Of a stretch of 64,000 bases of DNA, positions 59,896 through 64,000 are shown in pieces. Position 1 is the stretch's first letter; each line of letters begins with the position of its first letter. The position numbers were made by a program, and so were the translations under genes. The notes beneath the pieces are model-generated. The model made no database searches, was not told where the DNA came from, and saw only the letters and a program-made list of their open reading frames with translations. Source of the stretch: SLRI01 sp964576715 (GTDB lineage: Bacteria > Pseudomonadota > Alphaproteobacteria > Geminicoccales > Geminicoccaceae); assembly GCA_964576715.1 (NCBI GenBank), contig CAZNWE010000004.1, positions 26,138 through 90,137 of the forward strand, in the 5' to 3' direction.

Positions 59896-61614
59896 ATGGA
59901 TCGGCAGTCCGAACAGGGTTTCGAGGCACGAATAGTCCAGTTGCTCGCTGCGGTTTATGGCACCGAGAGTGCTTCGCCCCTCGTAGCGCAAGTGACGGCC
60001 CTGGTCGATCGTTGGCGACCACTGACGACCCCGCGCCGAGCTTGGCTCGATCAGCGTGACGCCATGCTCATCAGCTATGCGACTTCGCTCCAGGCGCCGG
60101 ACGAAGCACCGCTTGCAACCCTGCATCGGTTTCTCGCCGAGCGCTGCGCCGACCTTGTCTCTGCCGTCCACCTGCTGCCCTTTTTCCCCTGGACCTCCGA
60201 CGATGGCTTCTCCGTCAAGGATTACCGCGCCGTCGACCCGGCAGTCGGTGGCTGGTCGGAGGTTGCCGCCTTGGCCGGCGATTTCGCGCTGATGGTCGAC
60301 GCGGTGATCAACCATACGTCGGCCGAGAGCGATTGGTTCGCCAGCTTCAAGGCGGGCATCGCGCCGTTCGACGGCTTCTTCATCCGCTGCGATCCCGCCG
60401 CCGACTATTCGGCGGTCATTCGCCCGCGGGCGCTGCCGCTGCTGACCGAGGTCGCGACATCGGCTGGGCCCGTGCACGTCTGGACCACCTTCAGCGCCGA
60501 TCAGGTCGACCTGAACTATGCCGATCCAAATCTGCTCGTCGAAATTCTCGACATCCTCCTCGGCTACTGTGCCAGGGGGGCTCGCTTCATCCGACTGGAT
60601 GCCATCGGCTTTTTGTGGAAGCGGCGGGGCACGGGCTGCATGCACCTGCCGGAAACCCATGCGCTGGTGCAGGTGATCCGCGCCGTCGTGGAGGCGGCGG
60701 CACCCGGGACGTTGCTCATCACCGAGACCAACGTGCCGCATCACGAGAATATCGGCTATTTCGGCGCCGGTACGCCGGAAGCGCATCTGGTCTACCAGTT
60801 CCCATTGCCGCCATTGGTCCTGCATGCCTTCCAGATGGGCGACGCCACGGCGTTCAATCTCTGGGCCGGAGCCTTGGCGCCGCCGCCGCCGGGGACCGGC
60901 TTCTTCAATTTTCTGGCTTCCCACGACGGCATCGGGCTGCGTCCGCTCGAAGGGCTGCTGCCCCCAGAGGCCGTCGAGCGGATGGCCGACACCGTACTCG
61001 AGCGGGGTGGTGCCGTCTCGATGCGGAACCTGCCCGACGGCTCGAAGCAGCCCTACGAGCTGAACATCAGCTATATCGACGGCCTGGTCCCGGCATCGGC
61101 CGACGACGCGACCCGCGCGGCAGCGATGACCGCGGCACACGGCATCCTGTTGGCCTTGGCAGGGCTGCCTGGAATCTACATCCACTCGTTGCTGGGCTCG
61201 CGCAGCGACCAAGCCGGCATGGTCGCCACCGGGCGCAAGCGCTCCATCAATCGAGCGAGGCTCGCGGTCGCGGACGTCGCGGCCGCGTTGCACGACCCTG
61301 CGACGTTGCGCCACCAAGTCTTCGCCGGACTGGCCGCACTGCTGCGCGCCCGAGCCGGCGAGCCGGCGCTGCACCCCGACGCGTCGCAAAGCATCCACGA
61401 TGGCGGTCGGCACCTGGTCGTGATCGAGCGGCGCAGCTCGACCGGCCGGCGCCTCCTGGCCGCGATCAACGTCACGGCCGAGCCGCAGCTGCTCGCTCGT
61501 GCGGACCCCGCGCTGCGGTCGGACATCGTGACAGGCGAACGCTTCACGACCCGGACGATCGCCATGCCGCCCTATGCCGTCCGCTGGCTCGTCGACCCGG
61601 CCGGGCCGCCTTGA
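59896..61614 (+). CDS. GH13_18 sugar phosphorylase
   Basis: A 572-residue retaining phosphorylase of the sucrose phosphorylase group. The fingerprint FIRLDAIGFLWKRRGTGCMH (nucleophile Asp near residue 235), LITETNVPHHENIGYFG (acid/base Glu near 277) and FLASHDGIGLRPLEG fits the sub-branch that includes glucosylglycerate phosphorylase and sucrose 6'-phosphate phosphorylase better than plain sucrose phosphorylase. The acceptor cannot be decided from sequence. GGGGAT stands before the ATG at 59896; upstream ATGs at 59836 and 59869 would add unconserved residues. Divergent pairing with glgX suggests joint use in storage or compatible-solute glucoside metabolism. Confidence 0.83.
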   Translation: MDRQSEQGFEARIVQLLAAVYGTESASPLVAQVTALVDRWRPLTTPRRAWLDQRDAMLISYATSLQAPDEAPLATLHRFLAERCADLVSAVHLLPFFPWTSDDGFSVKDYRAVDPAVGGWSEVAALAGDFALMVDAVINHTSAESDWFASFKAGIAPFDGFFIRCDPAADYSAVIRPRALPLLTEVATSAGPVHVWTTFSADQVDLNYADPNLLVEILDILLGYCARGARFIRLDAIGFLWKRRGTGCMHLPETHALVQVIRAVVEAAAPGTLLITETNVPHHENIGYFGAGTPEAHLVYQFPLPPLVLHAFQMGDATAFNLWAGALAPPPPGTGFFNFLASHDGIGLRPLEGLLPPEAVERMADTVLERGGAVSMRNLPDGSKQPYELNISYIDGLVPASADDATRAAAMTAAHGILLALAGLPGIYIHSLLGSRSDQAGMVATGRKRSINRARLAVADVAAALHDPATLRHQVFAGLAALLRARAGEPALHPDASQSIHDGGRHLVVIERRSSTGRRLLAAINVTAEPQLLARADPALRSDIVTGERFTTRTIAMPPYAVRWLVDPAGPP

Positions 61615-61673
61615 ACCCCGCGGTGGCGGCACTGGCGCGGGTGTTGCAGCGGCCAGTGGCGACCCGGCTCGGC

Positions 61674-62258
61674 TCAGGAGGCTGGCAGCAGGGCCTCGAT
61701 CGCCTCGACGATCGCCGCTGCGTCGGGCGCCACGCGTGACGACCAGGAGCCGACGACGCGGCCGTCGGGCGCGATCAGGTACTTGAAGAAGTTCCAGTTC
61801 GGCCCGGCGCGCTGGCCCAGCTCGCTGCGGATGTGGCTGAACAGCGGGTGGCTGTCGCGGCCGCGGACGCTCACCCGCTCGGTCATTGGAAAGTCGATCC
61901 CGAACTGCACCTCGCAGAACTCGCGGATGGCTGCGTCGTCGTCCATCTCCTGGTTGAAGTCGTCGGACGGCACGCCGAGCACCACGAGGCCGCGGTCGCG
62001 GTAGCGCTCCCACAGCCGCTGCAATTCCCCGTACTGGCGGGTGAAGGCGCAAAAGCTCGCGGTGTTGGCGATCAGCATCGGCCGGCCGCGGAACTGCTCC
62101 AGCGGCAGCTCGTGGCCCTCGATGGCGGTGAAGCCGTAGGCGAAGGCGTCGCCCGATCCGGCGAGCGCCCGGCTGCCGGTCGATGCCGGCAGGGTGAGGG
62201 CCACGATGCCGGCGACCAGCATGGCGGCCGCGGCACAGGGACTGGAAAGGCGGCGCAT
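61674..62258 (-). CDS. exported glutathione peroxidase (cysteine type)
   Basis: A 194-residue thiol peroxidase with a signal peptide (residues 1-33, ending near SRALAGSG), hence probably periplasmic. The peroxidatic cysteine is Cys70 in IANTASFCAFTRQYGEL, in place of selenocysteine. The GVPSDDFNQEM segment and the family's tryptophan in GPNWNFFKYLIAPDG are present. The ATG at 62258 is the start; the frame is open much further upstream but without similarity. Glutathione is not usually available in the periplasm, so thioredoxin-like or other reductants are likely. Confidence 0.9.
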   Translation of the reverse strand: MRRLSSPCAAAAMLVAGIVALTLPASTGSRALAGSGDAFAYGFTAIEGHELPLEQFRGRPMLIANTASFCAFTRQYGELQRLWERYRDRGLVVLGVPSDDFNQEMDDDAAIREFCEVQFGIDFPMTERVSVRGRDSHPLFSHIRSELGQRAGPNWNFFKYLIAPDGRVVGSWSSRVAPDAAAIVEAIEALLPAS

Positions 62259-62435
62259 AGGTTTCCCTTCGAGCGGTAGCGTGATAGCCAAGCGACGACC
62301 CCGCCGGTGGTGATCGGCTGGTTGGTCTTGCCGCACTCTCCTACGTCGGACGGGCGGGCTTGGATGGCGGCTGCAGTCGCTTGCGCGGGCGACGGGCGGC
62401 TGGCGTGGCCGCCGGCGCAGCTCACGAGGCAGGTG

Positions 62436-63116
62436 ATGATCGATCTTCTCACGGCCGCGGTCTTTTTCGTCGGCACCCATATCGGCATCGGCTCGACCCC
62501 GCTGCGCGACGAGTTGATCGAGCGGGTCGGCGAACGGCTCTACCGGCTGCTGTTCTCGCTGGTCTCGCTCGTCGCCATCGTCTGGCTGATCGTGGCGTTC
62601 AGGGCGGCGCCGGCAGTCCCGCTCTGGGCCGGCCAGCCGCTGTTCGGTCTTTTGGCCCTGCTGCTGATGCCGGTGGCGCTGCTGCTCGTCGTCACCTCGC
62701 TCAGCCAGGCCAACCCGACGGCCGTCGGCCAGGCGGTCGACCCGGACGCGCCGGAGCCGGCGCGCGGTATCTTGCGGGTCACCCGCCACCCGATGATGTG
62801 GGGTGTAACGGTCTGGGCCACGACCCACCTCTTGGCCAGTGCCGAACTCGCCTCGGTGGTCTTCTTCGGGGCGTTCGCCGGGCTCGCCCTGGGCGGTGCC
62901 GCAGCACTCGACCACCGCCTCGACCGGCAGAACCGCCCGGGCTGGGGGGTCTTCGTCCAGCGCACCTCGTTCCTGCCGTTCCGGGCGATCCTCGAGGGGC
63001 GCCAGCACTTCGTCTGGGCCGAAATCGGCTACCCGCGCCTCGGCGTCGCCCTGCTGCTCTACGCGGCCCTGCTCATCGCCCATCCCTGGCTCTTCGGCGT
63101 CGCCGCCTGGGGCTGA
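62436..63116 (+). CDS. nnrU: NnrU-family membrane protein
   Basis: A 226-residue inner-membrane protein with about six helices. The start IDLLTAAVFFVGTHIGIGST is the NnrU signature, and the conserved ILRVTRHPMMWGVTVWATTH and DHRLDRQNRPGW follow. NnrU was linked to nitric oxide and nitrite metabolism in Rhodobacter, and homologues occur with carotenoid or isoprenoid genes; the reaction is unknown. ATG at 62436 is preferred over an in-frame GTG or ATG further upstream that lacks conservation. It is divergent from the peroxidase gene. Confidence 0.88.
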   Translation: MIDLLTAAVFFVGTHIGIGSTPLRDELIERVGERLYRLLFSLVSLVAIVWLIVAFRAAPAVPLWAGQPLFGLLALLLMPVALLLVVTSLSQANPTAVGQAVDPDAPEPARGILRVTRHPMMWGVTVWATTHLLASAELASVVFFGAFAGLALGGAAALDHRLDRQNRPGWGVFVQRTSFLPFRAILEGRQHFVWAEIGYPRLGVALLLYAALLIAHPWLFGVAAWG

Positions 63117-63199
63117 CCAGGCCTCCGGCGGCCGCCCCAAGACGCCCCCTCGAGAGGCCCCCTCGAGAGGCCCCGCGAGAGGGAAAGCCCGGCAGCCGC

Positions 63200-63376
63200 T
63201 CAGCGGCCGGCGAAATGCAGGACGCTGAGCACCAGCGCCAGGCCAATGCCGCCGGCGATCAGGGCGAAGGCGAGCCGCTCGAAGACCCGCCGCAGCCGGG
63301 GCGGCACCATGCGCGCGCCGAGCCAGAGCAGGAGGGCGAGGAGCGCAACGAGGCCGAAGATCTGATCATCACGCAT
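63200..63376 (-). CDS. 58-residue two-helix membrane protein
   Basis: A short gene reading MRDDQIFGLVALLALLLWLG at the N-terminus, a basic loop (RLRRVFERLA) and a second helix (FALIAGGIGLALVLSVLHFA), ending in Gly-Arg. Membrane topology is clear and codon use is like the neighbours. Its function is unknown. It converges on nnrU with 83 bases between stops. An AT-rich stretch containing CTTATAG lies just upstream of the ATG and may be the promoter. Confidence 0.65.
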   Translation of the reverse strand: MRDDQIFGLVALLALLLWLGARMVPPRLRRVFERLAFALIAGGIGLALVLSVLHFAGR

Positions 63377-63560
63377 CACCTAGGACTTATAGCCTAGAGT
63401 GGCCCGGGCGTCAAGCGCAGGGTCGTTCGACCCATCGGCCGGGCCGGGTTCGGCACTGTTCGTCGACCCGCCCGCCCGAGCCCATCGCCGCCGCAGCGGA
63501 TGCTCCAAGTCTCTGATCAGTCAGGTAAAATGTGCCCAAGCTGCGACATTACGACCACTC

Positions 63561-63670
63561 GGGTTCGTTCGCAGGATGCCAGGTTCCTTCGTCGATCCCT
63601 TGGGTTCGATCGTCGAATCGGTGGGGTCGTTCGCCGTCCGGCGGGTTCGTTCGCGGGTTCGCTCGTCGCC
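63561..63670. repeat. degenerate short direct repeats, GGTTCGNTCG type
   Basis: GGGTTCGTTCGC occurs exactly at 63561-63572 and 63643-63654, with variants starting near 63581, 63602, 63624 and 63655. Spacing is about 19-22 bases except for the last step of 12. It is too short and irregular for a CRISPR array. No gene is recognised around it. Confidence 0.6.
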
Positions 63671-63679
63671 AAAAGGGCC

Positions 63680-63828
63680 AAATGCGCCGCTCTACGCGCC
63701 ATAAGCAACGCTAATGGCGCGCGGAGCGGCAAAGATTATGACAAATTGGCGCCTATGCCGGCGCATCATGGGTACACATACAGCGTATAGCGGCGCATTT
63801 GTCGGGTCGATGCGCCGCTCGATGCGCC
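63680..63828. repeat. cluster of ATGCGCC / GGCGCAT motifs with an inverted repeat
   Basis: The seven-base motif ATGCGCC or its complement occurs at 63682, 63760, 63792, 63810 and 63822. The outer parts form an 18-bp inverted repeat with one mismatch (63680-63697 and 63783-63800). The sequence between is unusually AT-rich for this genome. It may be protein-binding DNA. Confidence 0.6.
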
Positions 63829-63865
63829 ATGCGGCGCCAACTCGTTTGCAGACAAACGATTTGCC

Positions 63866-63880
63866 ATAACGGCTCGTTAT
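63866..63880. promoter_or_regulatory. palindrome ATAACG-GCT-CGTTAT
   Basis: A perfect six-base inverted repeat with a three-base spacer, typical in size for a regulator half-site pair. It lies among other short palindromes, such as CGTTTG-CAGA-CAAACG at 63844-63859. The target gene would be to the right of the window or is absent. Confidence 0.45.
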
Positions 63881-63904
63881 CGGGCGGCGAAGCAGGAAGC
63901 AGGC

Positions 63905-63922
63905 GGGGAGGCACGCCTCCCC
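63905..63922. terminator. 8-bp perfect GC hairpin
   Basis: GGGGAGGC (63905-63912), AC and GCCTCCCC (63915-63922) make a stable hairpin without a T tract. It could end transcription coming from beyond the right edge. About 78 bases of unassigned sequence remain to the window end. Confidence 0.5.
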
Positions 63923-64000
63923 ACCGGCCCCACCGGCATTTCGAGCTAGTGTACTGTCTCTCAATTGTCGACTAAGATCTCTGCGCGAGGCACTGTGCAG

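Noticed and set aside
61674..63140. A 488-codon minus-strand frame ending in glutathione peroxidase
   Set aside because: Only the last 194 codons are homologous and start with a signal peptide; the rest is antisense to the NnrU-family gene.
63561..63670. Possible CRISPR array
   Set aside because: Repeats are about 12 bases, degenerate and irregularly spaced, with no cas genes; spacer-like units of equal length are absent.
63400..63700. tRNA-like GGTTCGA segments
   Set aside because: No cloverleaf with acceptor and anticodon stems can be formed around them; they are part of the degenerate direct repeats.

Overview
The window is about 64 kb of high-GC, gene-dense DNA from an alphaproteobacterium. 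Gene order supports this: DUF3576 lipoprotein-leuS-lptE-holA, pdxJ-acpS-lepB-rnc-era, a SUV3-like helicase followed by an S4 RNA-binding protein, a class II DAHP synthase and an NnrU-family protein. A deep-branching Rhodospirillales/Geminicoccales-like lineage is my inference; no rRNA or tRNA gene is present to settle it.

Layout. 1-6.3 kb (minus strand): the 5' part of malate synthase G, then a tightly coupled trio of glutathione reductase, class II DAHP synthase and nicotinate phosphoribosyltransferase. 6.4-7.8 kb is a decayed zone: a methyltransferase gene broken by a stop codon and a frameshift, and a 3' fragment of a BNR-repeat gene. 7.8-11 kb: a sulfotransferase-like gene and a VOC / ArsR / AHSA1 / BNR-repeat operon with a palindromic operator candidate upstream. 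11-15.4 kb: htpG, gabD and two small unknown genes in one direction. 15.5-20.7 kb: a patatin-like protein without its catalytic serine half, SUV3-like helicase, S4 protein, cytochrome c and a YggS-type PLP protein. 20.8-26.3 kb: methyltransferase, JmjC-type oxygenase, glycosyltransferase, porin and a second exported barrel-like protein. 26.4-33.5 kb: DUF3576-leuS-lptE-holA and two dipeptide-type ABC permeases. 34-40.6 kb: an anchored unknown protein, agmatine deiminase, RidA family, GNAT/FemAB-like protein, glucokinase, TIGR02444 and two DUF465 proteins.

40.9-50.8 kb is the unusual region. A divergent HTH regulator with a degenerate S24 (LexA/CI-like) domain faces a compact, apparently undamaged podovirus (T7-like) particle module: small Cys/His protein, portal, small structural protein, scaffold, capsid, putative decoration protein, tail tubular proteins A and B, a small internal-virion-like protein, terminase large subunit and a two-helix membrane protein. 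No integrase, replication genes, phage RNA polymerase, tail fibre or endolysin is recognisable. The order matches T7 late genes and the packaging motor motifs are intact, so it is either a stripped cryptic prophage or a domesticated particle-making element comparable in concept to a gene transfer agent. A 17-bp motif occurs at the head of the module and again just before the portal gene.

50.8-64 kb returns to host genes: ADP-ribosylglycohydrolase, glyoxalase I, an orphan UgpC/MalK-type ATPase, pdxJ-acpS-lepB-rnc-era, glgX divergent from a GH13 sugar phosphorylase, an exported glutathione peroxidase, NnrU and a 58-residue membrane protein. The last 600 bases hold no gene I can support but carry two families of short repeats and several palindromes.
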